Source of the DNA: Turbatrix aceti
Lineage: Eukaryota > Nematoda > Chromadorea > Rhabditida > Panagrolaimidae
Direction of reading: 5' to 3'
DNA: 64,000 bases
Assembly: GCA_963969345.1 (NCBI GenBank)
Contig: OZ017768.1
Span: 4,178,718 to 4,242,717, forward strand
The notes beneath the pieces are model-generated. The model saw only the letters and a list, made by a program, of their open reading frames with translations. It was not told the origin of the DNA and searched no databases. Position 1 is the stretch's first letter; every line of letters begins with the position of its first letter. Shown here piece by piece: positions 33,510 through 45,633 of the stretch. The position numbers and the translations under genes are program-made.

Positions 33510-35139
33510 TTAAACTTGCCACGTTACGCATCATCATGATGAGCTGCGCCTGTTCCAGAAAAGCAGCTCATCGGGTCCCGAGCAGCCTGCGGCCCGAATG
33601 ACATTGCCACAGGTGCAGGCAGTGCTTATATACGCACCTAGAACGGCTCTTCCGGACGGCTTATCCGACTCTGAGGAGAGGTCATCCGCTGCCGTCAAAG
33701 TCCTCCTTACGTGCGTGCGTGGACGGCTCATCCAGTCACAGTCCGTTTGCGTGCATGCGCGGTCACAGAGATCAAGTGCCGTGGTCTCCGTGCCTGCCGG
33801 GCACGGGCACGTCTGTGGATAGACACAGTACGCCAGCGCAAAAACAAACTATTATTCAGCGATAATTCACGTGAAATCCACGACAACGCGATCGCCACCG
33901 GCAGCTGCTGGCGGCGACCGATGCAACGATTGCGAGCAACGATCGCTGCTCTTTGGTTGGAGAGCAACACCACGCTACCTGGCCGTAGTCACATATCTTG
34001 CCCGACAGGGAGTACGCGCGACAACTGCACACCGAGGCGCGATCAAAAACGAAACGTGTGATAATTCTATCTACTAGGTCGCGTCAGCCCCAAATATTTA
34101 TTTGCTGGGACGGGACATGTCTCAAGCGAGAGCCCTGAAATTCGGAAACGAAACAGAGTGGCGTCGTCAACAACGAAGACCACGACGTGGAGGGGACATT
34201 TGGGGCTGCCAGCCTGGGCCAGCGGCTATATATGAGCGCACGAGCAGATGCCGGGTCACACGTGCGTACGCCACGCTGACGCAGGTCGCCAGGTGCAGTT
34301 CATTCACGGCAGGCACCGCCACCGACGCCGACGTCGACCGCTTGAAATGTTGCATGATTGCGTAGGAATGCAGGTCAGCGCAAAGTGCCTGGCAGGTGTT
34401 AAACATTTTTTGTACGCCGTTTATGACGTCTTGGTTGGTGCCTGTCCTTCAATTCTCCCTACGGCACGCTACAACCACCCTCCCTCGCAAAGTGCAGCTG
34501 ACCAGGTCCAGGGTGCAGCCCAGCGCCTGATTCTCGGAACGCGGGCCCCTGGGCGAGGCCGGCACGCAAACAACAGGAAGCTCACTCAGTTCATGCCTCT
34601 TGCCTCTTGGTTATCTGTGCCATGCGTGGACGGTTACGACCACAACCCACAGCTTTCTCAACCACGGCAAACGCCAATTTGCTGACACGTGTTGTCTGCA
34701 TGCTGGATTGAATGTGAGGGGCTGTTTTTTTCTTCTTCTGCATAAATTGCTCTTGTTCGTCCTCCCTCGCCGTAAACACGCCTGGCTGCGATGCACGCAA
34801 ACTACAAACACTCGCCTGACAGGCATGCAGGTCCGGGCTTATCATCTCTGTCAGCGCCTGCAAAAGAGTTTTCAACGACCGACGAGGCAGCAACGTGGTC
34901 GTATGGAATAATCACCAACAACTGTCAGCGAGCGATTTACGCAAAAACACGGGTGCTCGTGAGCACGTGAAGAACACACCGCTCGGTTCGTTCGGGCGCA
35001 AATTGCATCAGCCGAGGAGTTAAGTGCATTCAATGCTCGCAGCGTCCTCGCAGGCCTCGCAGGCCGAAGAGGTACGGTTGCAGCCCGCCGCCGGCACTCT
35101 ACGTAGGCGACACGACGACAACGATAGCGGCACGGAACA

Positions 35140-35151
35140 CACGTGCACGTG
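35140..35151. promoter_or_regulatory. Double E-box CACGTGCACGTG
   Basis: The third exact copy of the palindrome, in gene-poor DNA. Confidence 0.3.
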
Positions 35152-36827
35152 CTGTCTGGGCCTGGCTGGACTCTGAGCACGTCTCTTGTTTGCCCTGCTT
35201 GTATTGCATGCCTGCGCCGTAATTGCTTTGCTTGCGCCGCGCGTTTGCCCGTAACTTGACAAAGTTCACGCTTGGCTGCTTTTTTTAGAGCCCCCCCCCT
35301 TTCGCCTAGAAATAGCATAGCCCTGCACCCGGCGGCACGGTGACGTCGCAGCACCAGCGTGCCGACGCAGTCACGCTGGGGCTTGCACCTGTCGGCCGAG
35401 GTGCACCCTCGGCATTTTCAGGTGCTTCTCGCAACGCTAATTAAACCCCTCCAAAATAGGCGTCATCCCTGACGCCATGACTCTGACTCGGACGTAATAT
35501 GTATGCTTATTTTATCCATCTGTGCCGTCGTGCGGCGACAAAAGTCACCTGCAAGGCACGAAGAAGGAATTAGCCCTCCCCTGCGGTCAAAACAAGGAGC
35601 AAGACCGGGCTACAAAGTCCGCTGATGGAAGCAAACAGCGTTTTTGTCATGTGAATGATTTTTTAACCAAAAAACAGCAATTGTTTACTACTCGTGTTAT
35701 TCCACGTGTTTATAGGGGCAGTAAAGTGCAGGCACAACGAGCAATGCAGGAAGCAGGAGGCCGCACAACTGCCTGCAACTGCGGTCGTCGAGTCACACCA
35801 GACGTCGGAGACCCAAAATCACACGTGTTACTGGTTTGCACGCAACGTGGGGCGATGGTCGTATTTATGTATGTTAGTGGATTTCGTTGTTTCGTGTTTG
35901 TTGTCAAGCGGGCTGGAAAAAAAAAGGAAACAACCGTATACGACCACTGGCATGACGATCATCTCTTGTTGAACGAAACGAACGAGCAAGTGCCTAATCA
36001 AATTACAAATTACACGTTACTGAACGGTTTCAAGTGTCAGCAGCGTGGTGTGTTCACTGCGATCAACATTTTTCAACCGGAAACAACAAACACAATGTGG
36101 CGTAACATTTTTTTGGAGGTTAGCGAACGAATTTGATCAGACACATCATTGTTATCGCTCACAATAAAAAAAAATTGCCAGTGACACCATCTCGAGAATT
36201 GAGTTGATCAAAGAACAAACAACCAGCTACACTTCCAAGGGTCCTGGTGGTGATTGCATGTGTCTGTTGTAGGGTTGTAGGGACGGACACCAGACATTTA
36301 TTTTCTTCCTCTTTTATTTATTTGCGTGTAATAGACAGACGACAATGAGGTACAAAGCAGAAAGCGACGTGCACGGTGCACCACACCACTTCATGGAAGA
36401 GTTTTTTTGCAGTCTGCAGCCTTGCGCTTAAAAGTTTTAAAACTGATGTCAGACGAAAACTAATGATCGTAGCGAACTCTCTGGAAATATTTATCTATTT
36501 AAATGTTACCTGATCGTTGTTCGTCAGTCAGCACGTGCTGTGTCTGGCCTCAAATTCGCTTCCTGACGGATCCCATCCTGGCATGCATGTCAACAACCAG
36601 CAACCAGTACTGGATAATCCGGAATGGTCGGCTGAAAAGTCGCTTCTCCCTCGGATGACCAGAGGCAACCAAACAACCGTAATCCGCGGTAAAAACAATG
36701 CATACGGAATGTCAATAATTCTTGGGAAAATTGGGGGCGTTAGACTGCTTCTTTGCGACTTCCTTGACTTCTTAGCGCTCACGGAAGTCAGTTAACCTCA
36801 ATTGTGGCGTAACACGTATCGTACAAG

Positions 36828-37076
36828 ATGCAGCTAAGAAATTGGAATTTCTGGATATTTATCGGAGCAATTTGCGGCCTGTTCGAGGTCGTATCTGCCA
36901 ATTGGCCTGGATTCGGCGGTTTCGGTGACTACTACGGGGGCTACGGCTACGCGGACCCCAGCCAGTACTACGACCGGGAGTACATCGCTATGGAGGAGTA
37001 CATGAGCGACGCCTGGGACGGCGGTTTTGGTCCTCCCAGCACCGATGACTACGGTGGATGGGGATTCAGGTACTGA
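36828..37076 (+). CDS. Small secreted Gly/Tyr-rich peptide
   Basis: 82 codons. A signal peptide (FWIFIGAICGLFEVVSA) is followed by a mature part rich in Gly, Tyr, Asp and Trp (GFGGFGDYYGGYGYADPSQY, then DDYGGWGFRY). The composition recalls nematode GY-rich antimicrobial or cuticle-associated peptides, but the acidic centre (YDREYIAMEEYMSDAW) is unlike the cationic antimicrobial group. An alternative splice from TTCAG|GTACTG to an acceptor near 37167 would replace the last residues with a longer tail. I prefer the simple stop because the alternative exon contains AATAAA. The family is unknown. Confidence 0.5.
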   Translation: MQLRNWNFWIFIGAICGLFEVVSANWPGFGGFGDYYGGYGYADPSQYYDREYIAMEEYMSDAWDGGFGPPSTDDYGGWGFRY

Positions 37077-40000
37077 AAAAATTTTGTCTTTTGCTTTATT
37101 TTTGTCATCCAATTGTTTTTGCTCATTTTTGTTTTCCAAGCTTTTTTGCTCATTTTTGTTTTTCCAGACTGAATAAATCTATTTTGATACCCTTTTTGAA
37201 CGAATGCGGGTCGGTCCAGGTCGGCACAAACTATTTGCGGCCACAGAGCACGCAACGGGAACATTTGAGCCTACAAAAGGTCATTGCAAAGAACTAAAAA
37301 AAGAATAAATGCCGGCCGGCCGCGGGCGATTTATGTAGTGTGTCACTCTAATCCCCCACCTCTTCGTGCACAAAATGGCCTTCGCGCACTTTCTGTGACG
37401 ACAAAAGAAGCCTTTTTTGGACTCGGCATTTCAGCGACCGGTCTTCGGTGCGCGGGCGCAGTGAAGTTCGAGACCATGGTCTGCAGCCGATCCTTTTAAA
37501 TCCGTTGTGACGTACCGTTGTTGTTCGCGGCATGAAAATCGCCTTTTCGAGACACAAATCCAGGGCAGCTAAAAAAGGGAAGCAGCCGATCATCTTGCAT
37601 GAGCTCCTGGATTTTTTTGTCGAACAACGAGATCATCCCATTAAATGTTCTGTTGACCGAAGGGATTGGCAAAGAACACATAAATATTGAAAAGTGACTT
37701 TTGGCACTGGATTGAAAGATTGAGATTAATAATTTGAAAAAAAAAACGCTTGGTAACAAAATTTTCCAGCAAGAGGAAAGTCAACTGGAATTTTCATGGA
37801 TGTCAAAGTGTTTGTATTTATTTTGAAACTTTTTGCATAAAAATTAGAATTCATGAAAAAATAAATCTATGGAGATAAACTCACGTAATTGGCTTTAAAC
37901 TATTTTTTTCCAAAAATTTTCTAATTTTCCAAATTTTTTCCCAAATTTTTTTGAACGCTCGTTTACAAGTTACGGTGATTCAAAAATTGATAACAATTTT
38001 TCAGACACGGCAGTTTAGATCTCTGCGTTTTTTTCTTACAGAATTTGGTATTTTACAGTTCAGCGGAGATACAAAAAGTCCCGAAACATAGTAACTAAAA
38101 CGGTAACTTTGTATTCGACGAGCATTTTCAGTAAATCGACGGTAGCCGTGTTCAAATTTGTAAATCTACGGTATTTTGTATAATAAATAATGTGGATTAA
38201 CTGATTTAACGAACTGAAAGACATTAGGATCACAAAAGTCGAAATAAAACACCTGAAAGTTCCACATTTTACGACAAGCATAAAAATTTGGATTCTTGAT
38301 TATTTGTCCAAGTCAAACTTTCAGGACAAAGAAAAAAGTTGTGTTTTGGTAAAGGCATGAAAGTCAAAAAGTTCTACAGTATATTTACTCTAACACCACC
38401 CACAGGAATCTATTTGTATCCCATTTTCCACGATAATTGAATTGACAGTGTGATCCAGACGTCACCCACCTGTTGAAATAAATGCTTGGAACTCACGAAC
38501 TCGGCACTCTGCACTACTTTTAGCCCGGCCATCACCTGATATCACTCTTGTTCGTTCACTCATTGCGTGAGTCAACGTTATTTCGACTGTGGTTGGACAT
38601 CTTATCTGGTTCCCAGGCGGCTTTCAACTTTCCGTTTCCGAGAACGACGTATCGGGTTGCCCTTCCGATGCTAACCAACCAACTACAGGTCACTTCGGAC
38701 GGGGTTACATGGCGTGTCATCGGGCCATTTTAAATATCCATCTCCCAACTTGTCGGCAAACATGCCGATTCACTCCTGCGCCGGATTTTGGACAATTTTG
38801 GCAAACAAGGTGGTGGTGCACGCGCTCGCGCGTTGCAGCCTGGCGCTGATCATGTCTCGGAGTAATTAGTTAAATACATAATTTTTGGACTGCTTTGTAA
38901 AATGTTATTTTTGCCGAAAGCCACTCTGAAAAATTGTCTCCCGTCTGGCAGACAGCCCGGGGCAGAGCAGGGCGGCAGCCGTCATAATTAGTTCTCTGAT
39001 TGCTTGTCGGGAATCGAATCCTGCAGTTTTGAGACAGATCGTAGGCTCTTTGCCGGCGTTCGAATAAAAAAAAAGTGCTGATGCGGTAATGAGAATTTTT
39101 TATGAGTGAATAAAGAGTACTCGATTGTTTTCTTGTTATCGGTCGCATGTTTTTCGATCCGATCCGTTAGAACGCAAAAAAACACGACACACAAATAAAA
39201 CAATTTTTAAATTAAAAAATATTTTTTCGTTCACCAAAGAAATTTATTCTTCCTTATTGGTCGTCGGGGGCGTTTTTGGGGTTTTGCTTCAATTTTCTTG
39301 GTGATAAACTTTATGTCATCCGTTTGTGACTTCTGCGAACGGTAAACTAACTGCCTTGCCCGTGTTCTCCTTTTTTCTTGTTCCGGAGGCCGAACGGGAA
39401 GAAAAGGTCCCAGCCTTTTTTGTTTACCAAATTGCCCAATTATTTGTTTTTTTTTTTGATTTTGACGTTCGAAGCCGCAGCCGCAACCGCAGCCGCAGCG
39501 TTCGGTTTGGTTTGGTTTGTAAGTGCCGCGGGCGGGAGAAAAGACCTCTCGTCTTTTCTTGCAAGATTGCTAGAGTTCAGCGGGGTTACTATTTCTGAAG
39601 ATTCAATTGTATCAAATTACGGTACACGCGCGCGTGTTTTTGTCTCTAAATTACGGTGATTCTAGGATTTGTGCAAAGTTGTGAGGTTTACACGCACTTT
39701 GCACATCTTTGTACTCCAGGTTTGTTTAATTTATCAGACTGCCGATGGCATTTTGAACTAAATGTCTGCAAACAAAGAGGGCCTGGTTGGATTAAACTTT
39801 TAAAAAATGCCGCCGGCTAACTAAATAGATATGCACATATTTCGATAGATCGCCAGTCTCGACGGCAAGAGATTGTAGTGTGTTTCCAACGGCACATGCT
39901 CAGCATGCTCAAAGACGCTCCACACTCCACGCGTCAGAGATGAGGTTATTGGCACGCCTATTTTGAGGAGCACTCACAAGCGACCACGATTACGACCATC

Positions 40001-41867
40001 CGGTCGCTTGCGGGTGGCCGAAAGCTCAAATGCTTATTAGACCCCTCCTATTCCAGTTTTTGCGCAGCAAAGCGTGCAAGACAGGACGTGGACATGATAG
40101 GTGATGTCATGACCGGATAAACTTTTCATGTCTGCCAGAAAAAAGTGATGAATTGACTTAGTGCCGTAAAATGAGCCTGAGAGCTCATAGGTAGTATATA
40201 CAAAGTTCTGGCTGTGCCCTTTTAGGAAAAGCACGTGGCGACGTTGCCTTTGCCTTTCCTATAAGTGCCACACTCCGAGCTGCTACAAATGCCATGCCCG
40301 ACACCTCCCGGCGCAACCACAGAGTTGCTTATTATCCCAGCTCACGTTGTTATTTTTTTTGCCAGCCAAGTTTGTCTCGACCTAAACAACCGGAGGTGCC
40401 CGCAATTTTCCAAACAATAGCATTTTTGTGAACGACTTCCGATACCGGAGGGGGCGTAAAATATACGACCCAGTTCCGCTGCGTGCACGAGACTACAGCA
40501 CAACTGTCGCCACCGCTACTGCCGTCTCCGAACGAGACAGCGTCCAAACTTAGAGTCTTGTTGTCCTTTTGGACGGTTTTGGGTACTCATTTGGCATGAA
40601 TGAATTTGTATTAATATTCCAATTTGGCTTGTTTAGCAGCGACCACAGCGTGCGTGGGGTGTCTAGCGTGTCTGGCACCCGCGGGCCGCCACGGCTGTTG
40701 GCTGCTCGATCTTGTTTCCCTGGAGAAGTTCGTTCGGGCAACCGGTTTACAGGATTTTGGCACTTTTGTGCCGTCTAGGCAACCTTACAGATTTTCAGTT
40801 CACGAGCGAAACTTTGTTTGTTTCACACTTTGTTTTCGTCGTTACCGGCGGGTTTTTTTTGTGGCTCTCTCAGAAAACGAAGTTTCACTTTTTATACACA
40901 TGTTGTACATAGATCGTCTCGAACATGTCAAGAACAGACAAACGGGACGGCGTACCCTTGTTTTCATATTTACAAACGGCGGGGATTTCAAGGGCCCCAA
41001 ATGGCCTCATTATATATGAATTTGCCACCCATCCTGTTTTTTTCCCAAAATAGGAAGCCTTCAGCTCCCTGGATAATCTTTTTTATCTTTCTTTTGTCCG
41101 CTCGTCAAAAGTACACCTTTTGACGCCTCGGAGACCTTGCCGGCCGGGCACCGGAGCGCGTAATGCCGTGGCATCGGTGACTCTTAAAGCGTCGGCGTCG
41201 ACGACGTGGCGAAGGTTAAATCACGCCTTTGTGCGTGCTTTGTTCCGGGAGAAGAAGACACAAAAGTCTCGGAGTCTCGGATGGAGGGGGCACAAGTTGC
41301 GTCACAGCCATCCCCGATGGCTTCCAGCTGTTAGCGAGTCGCGTATGTACATATACATATTTTTTTAACAACAAACCGCTGGTTTTTGTACTGGCGCGAA
41401 TAAAAATTACTATTTAAAAAAAGAATGAAGAATGAATAGAAGGGCACTTAATAGGCCAGACGTGGGGTCACCAAAGGCGGCGGTGTTCTCGTGTACTCTG
41501 GTTTTTCTGCTGACAGCCCTCCCGGGTCTTTTCGGTCCCCTTAGGCCCCCTCTGCCCCCTCCCAGCTGACCGAGACGACCTCACTCGTCGAAGCAGGCAC
41601 CCAGGCACCCTTACTCGACTCGACTCTTGGCTTCCTTCCTTGCTTGCTTGCTTCCCCGATCGCTTTGTTGCTCTTGTTGTTACATCCAATCAAATCCAAT
41701 CATGTCGGCACGCTTGTGTGCGTCAATTGTCGGGATTTAATTCGAGCTAATGTTTTGATTGCGACGCGATTAAAGTTTGTTTAAGACCCTGCCCAATCGG
41801 CTGCCAATTGTTCATCTTGGAAAAAAAAAGAAGAAAAAAAAGCGCGTGTTTGGTTGCAGGTGCCGAT
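37077..41867. other. Gene-poor region upstream of the anion channel gene
   Basis: No exon chain is supported. Open frames such as 38548-38849 lack flanking splice logic. It probably includes regulatory DNA of the channel gene. Confidence 0.35.
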
Positions 41868-44800
41868 ATGCCGCGACCGCTGGCGCCCGGCCTTCTGCTG
41901 GTCGCCGTCATCGGCTTCTGCGCAGCCGGCTCCAATGACATGAAATTTGTCCCTCTGACCCATGAATTTGTCAGACGCCTCGACGACAACGATTACTACA
42001 ATCGCTACGCCATTCCTACCTTCAATGAAGGTGAGTTTTGCAAGGGGTCTGGGAAATAGGTCGGGAAAAGCGTTTTGGCACGTTTTTTTGGGGGACCAAA
42101 GCTCTTCACTTCTGCACTTCTGCAGATTTGTGTTTTCGCGTCTGTTTTGTCTTCTATTGTCCTCTGCAAACAGGAACAATGCTAGGAAGTCTGTGCAGGT
42201 AGGGCCGTTCTGGCGTGCGCCATAGGAGTGTTCAACGATGCTTTTTTGTATCAAAAATCCAAAAAAAAGGAAAGAATTTGAAAAAAAACGGTGTAAGCAT
42301 GTCGCGCTGGGGTTTCAGGAGACAAAGCGCAATTTCAATTGCAATTGGCTTTGTTTATTCTCCTTCGGGCATGCCAAGCAGCCTGCCTGCCTGCCTGGGA
42401 GCGAGACGAGACTGCCCCCTGGCACACCGGATTATCAAGTTTCTAGGGGGTTTTGGGGCTCGATGACGTATACGTCGTCGGTCTTGGGCTCGAGTCGAGT
42501 CGGGATCAAGGCTTTGCATTCCGGTTATATAACGAAGCGGAACGGAATGACGAATAACCGGGTCGGTTATTCGGTTATTTTCATTTCCCGAAAATAACCG
42601 GGTTATACGGCCCGGTTATTTTCCGCGACTTAAAATAACCGGGTTATACGGCGGTTATTTTCGACTTTTTTAACCGTCCCCCTAAATCATGAACCGCATA
42701 AAAAACGTAAAATAAGCGTGCAAATTTGGACCAAAAAGGGGGACATTCGACTGAAAATGAAAAAAATGACTCGGTTATTTTCAAATTTTTATGCAACCTG
42801 TCCAAAACTGAGACGGTTATTTTCTTTGACTTTATTCTAACTTCATATCCTACCCGGTTATTTTTTGCGATATAAGCGGCCAGCAATATTCGACCGTATA
42901 ATGTCGGTTATTTTGCAAATTTGCATTTAAACGGCATTTAAGCGGCAAAAAATATAACCGGAATGCAAAGCCTTGGTCGGGATCACGCATTAGTTTGTAT
43001 GTATTGTTCTTTGTTCATTGAGGGAAGAATGAAGAATGGCGGGAGCACTGGGGTGGGAGAAAGTCAGTCGCCAGGCTCGTTTCCACGCCAGAGGATCCAA
43101 TGCCAATGCTGGTGCCGATGCCGATGCCGGTGCGCTAGACCAGGAAGTATTTATTATAGCAGCCCCAAGACAAGAAAAAATTTTTGAGCCGACCAACCGG
43201 TTTTGTTCATGTTCATGTTCATGTTCATGAATATTGGGGTGTTCCGGTGCACCAGGACTCTCGCTTTACGCTTTGCAAGGAAGGAAGGGGTCACGCGAAA
43301 CACGTATACATTCCACAGGAGAAAAATGGGCATTAGAAACAGAATTTGAAACGAAATACATTCCTTAGACCCCATTTTTGCACGGAAAATTGATAGCCCG
43401 ATCCCTTGTTTGCAGGAACCGCTACAAATGTCACGCTGAGCATGTACATCGAGGGCATCTCCTCCTTCAGCGCCCAATCCATGGACTTTGCCCTCGATAT
43501 ATACTTTCAACAATCCTGGCACGATAAACGCCTAAAGCACAACGGAACCGCTCCCATGCTAATCCGGGACAAACAGGTTCTTCACAAAATCTGGCATCCT
43601 GATCTGTACTTTGCTAACGCCAGGTAGGAACTCAAGATAGGGGAAAAACGTAAAAAATGCATCTGCAGACACGCATCGTTCCAAGACATCACGGATGATA
43701 ACTTTCTCATCTGGCTGTATCCAGACGGAAAAATCTGGTACGACTGTCGAATTTCGATGACCGTCATCTGCGCAATGGACCTGCGCAAGTACCCACTTGA
43801 CAGCCAGACCTGCGAGCTCAGAATCCTGAGCTACGCTTACCCAGAATCGCAGTTGTACTTGAGATGGTCGACTGAGATCGACCCGGCCATCGACCAAAAT
43901 CCTGCCATCCGAATGCCCGATATGACGCTCCAGAAAATCACCTCAGGCGAATGCAACGGCACCTACGCAACAGGTGTCTGGAGTTGTCAGACGGCGGTTT
44001 TTAAAGTCGATAGACAGATGATGCATCACATTATGGTGAGTTCCAACGCGGGAACAAACTTTTTTTTTATTCAGAGCGTTTCAGCAAACCTACGTGCCTT
44101 CAGGCATCATTATCGTGATTTCGTGGTTCAACTTCTGGCTTGATATTGACTCTGCGCCGGCCAGAGTTTCGTTGAGCATCACCGTGTTGCTCACGATTTC
44201 GACGCAGGCAAATGCAGTTAAGCTCGCGCTTCCGGAGGTTTCGTACCTCAAGTGAGTTTCTCAAGGATTTCTTTTTCAGTGTTTTCGAGTTATCCGATCC
44301 GAAAATTCAGTGTTTCGGGCAGGGTTACCCGAAAGTTTCGGGTTCGAATCCGAATCGGGTTCTTCACATTTTCGAGTTCAAAAACATGAAAAAAAGTACA
44401 AAATTAAAAAAAAAAGTTTTTTTGATTTAAAAACCCGAAAAAAAAGGTTTTGTTACTCGAAAAAAAGAAATAAATACAAAATTTGGACAATTTGGCATAC
44501 ATAGTACATATGTATTTGCGGTTTTAGGTACAAAAAAATTCGGGTTGTAGTCGGGTAACCCAACATTTTCGGGGAACACGAAATTTTCTGTTTCGGGTGT
44601 AGTTATCGAAAATTTAGGGTTACCGGAACCTGAAATTTTAGGTACTGCAATCAAAAAATTTCCGAACCTAACAAAACTGTTTTTTTTGCACTCCAACGAG
44701 TTCTTCGCCTTTTCAGAGCAATCGACGTCTGGCTCGGCGTCTGCCTGGGCTTCGCATTCGGCGTCATGATAGAATTCACAATCTGCCACTACGCCAAGAA

Positions 44801-45260
44801 CCAGGAAATGCACCGTGCCGGTCCCCAGGGCTCGCACCTGCTCATCGACTCAACCCTGACCACTCTGCTCGCCGGCCACGAGCACCAGATACGCGGGACG
44901 TATCCTTACATCGACGACGAACCCCTTGATCCTGTTGTCATCGATCCGGCCACTGTTCCAGGCAGTGGTGGTGGAGGAGGGGCGCCGATTGACGTCAGAC
45001 TACGCCACGTCGAGGACGGCTTCACGAATGGCACTGCGATGCCGAGCGAGAAGCCCCACCGGCTGAAGCCGAGCAAGGGACGCTCGCTGCGGCTCAATAC
45101 GCAGACCGGGAAACGGATGCTCTCGTGGACGCGTTCGCTCTGCAACATCCGGGGAAGGGCCGTCGCCGTCAAGATCGACGAACGCAGTCGAATTGTTTTT
45201 CCTTTGACATTTATAGTGTTCAATTTCATCTACTGGAGCTTCTACCTCTATGCCGACTGA
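41868..45260 (+). CDS. Cys-loop ligand-gated anion channel subunit
   Basis: Five exons in phase: 41868-42030, 43416-43623, 43669-44035, 44085-44251 and 44717-45260, giving 482 residues. There is a signal peptide (APGLLLVAVIGFCAAG). The extracellular domain has the Cys-loop CAMDLRKYPLDSQTC and a second cysteine pair in loop C (CNGTYATGVWSC), seen in glycine- and glutamate-gated chloride channels. M1 is GIIIVISWFNFWL. M2 carries the PAR selectivity motif (SAPARVSLSITVLLTISTQ), which predicts chloride permeation. M3 is VWLGVCLGFAFGVMIEF and M4 FPLTFIVFNFIYWSFYLY. The ligand cannot be read from sequence; the nematode ACC/LGC anion group is a candidate. An acceptor ends nine bases before the ATG. 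Intron 1 carries an hAT-like element. Confidence 0.9.
42507..42975. mobile_element. Non-autonomous hAT-like element in channel intron 1
   Basis: Inverted ends CAAGGCTTTGCATTCCGG and CCGGAATGCAAAGCCTTG are perfect. The flanks GTCGGGAT (42499-42506) and GTCGGGAT (42976-42983) form an exact 8-bp duplication. The 469-base interior repeats ataaccgggttat and cggttattttc words many times and has no transposase. Confidence 0.85.
43205..43229. repeat. GTTCAT hexamer repeat
   Basis: About four units of gttcat in channel intron 1. Confidence 0.8.
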
Positions 45261-45633
45261 AAAACGCCCAGCAGAAGCGATTGAACCTTCGATTCGGGCA
45301 ACTCAGGGAATATTAAACACAAATTCATTTTTTTGGATATTCCGCCCTTCAAAATAGAAAAATACGAGTTTTGGCACCCAATAGTGGTCAAAGCATGCAA
45401 CAAACAGCCGTCGTTGTCGATTTATTTAATTCCTTAGACTTTCCCTGGCAAAACTGCCCTCAGCCGGTGCCGGTGCTTTTTTCGGGTTTCAAAAGCACTG
45501 TTACGGCATTTACCCCAGTTAGGCGTGCAACAATAATCACAAAAAACTCTCCTTTCTGGTACTTACCCCGCCCGGTTAATTAAATAAATATAATAACGAA
45601 CAGTGATGAATGACGTATACATACGAGTGCAAA

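Larger units (their letters stand above)
30006..36827. other. Gene-poor region
   Basis: No exon chain with good splice sites was found on either strand. Part of 30.0-30.5 kb may be the MAX-like promoter or 5' UTR. The region is GC-rich in places and contains the palindromic element at 32158-33509 and two double E-boxes. Scattered short open frames have no coding-like codon use. Confidence 0.4.

Noticed and set aside
38548..38849. Overlapping open frames after a ttcccag acceptor-like site
   Set aside because: No donor, no start and no recognisable domain; neither frame is better than the other.
44340..44351. GGGTTCGAATCC, a perfect tRNA B-box match
   Set aside because: No A-box at the right distance and no acceptor-stem pairing. 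It is part of the cgggtt-rich intron repeat.
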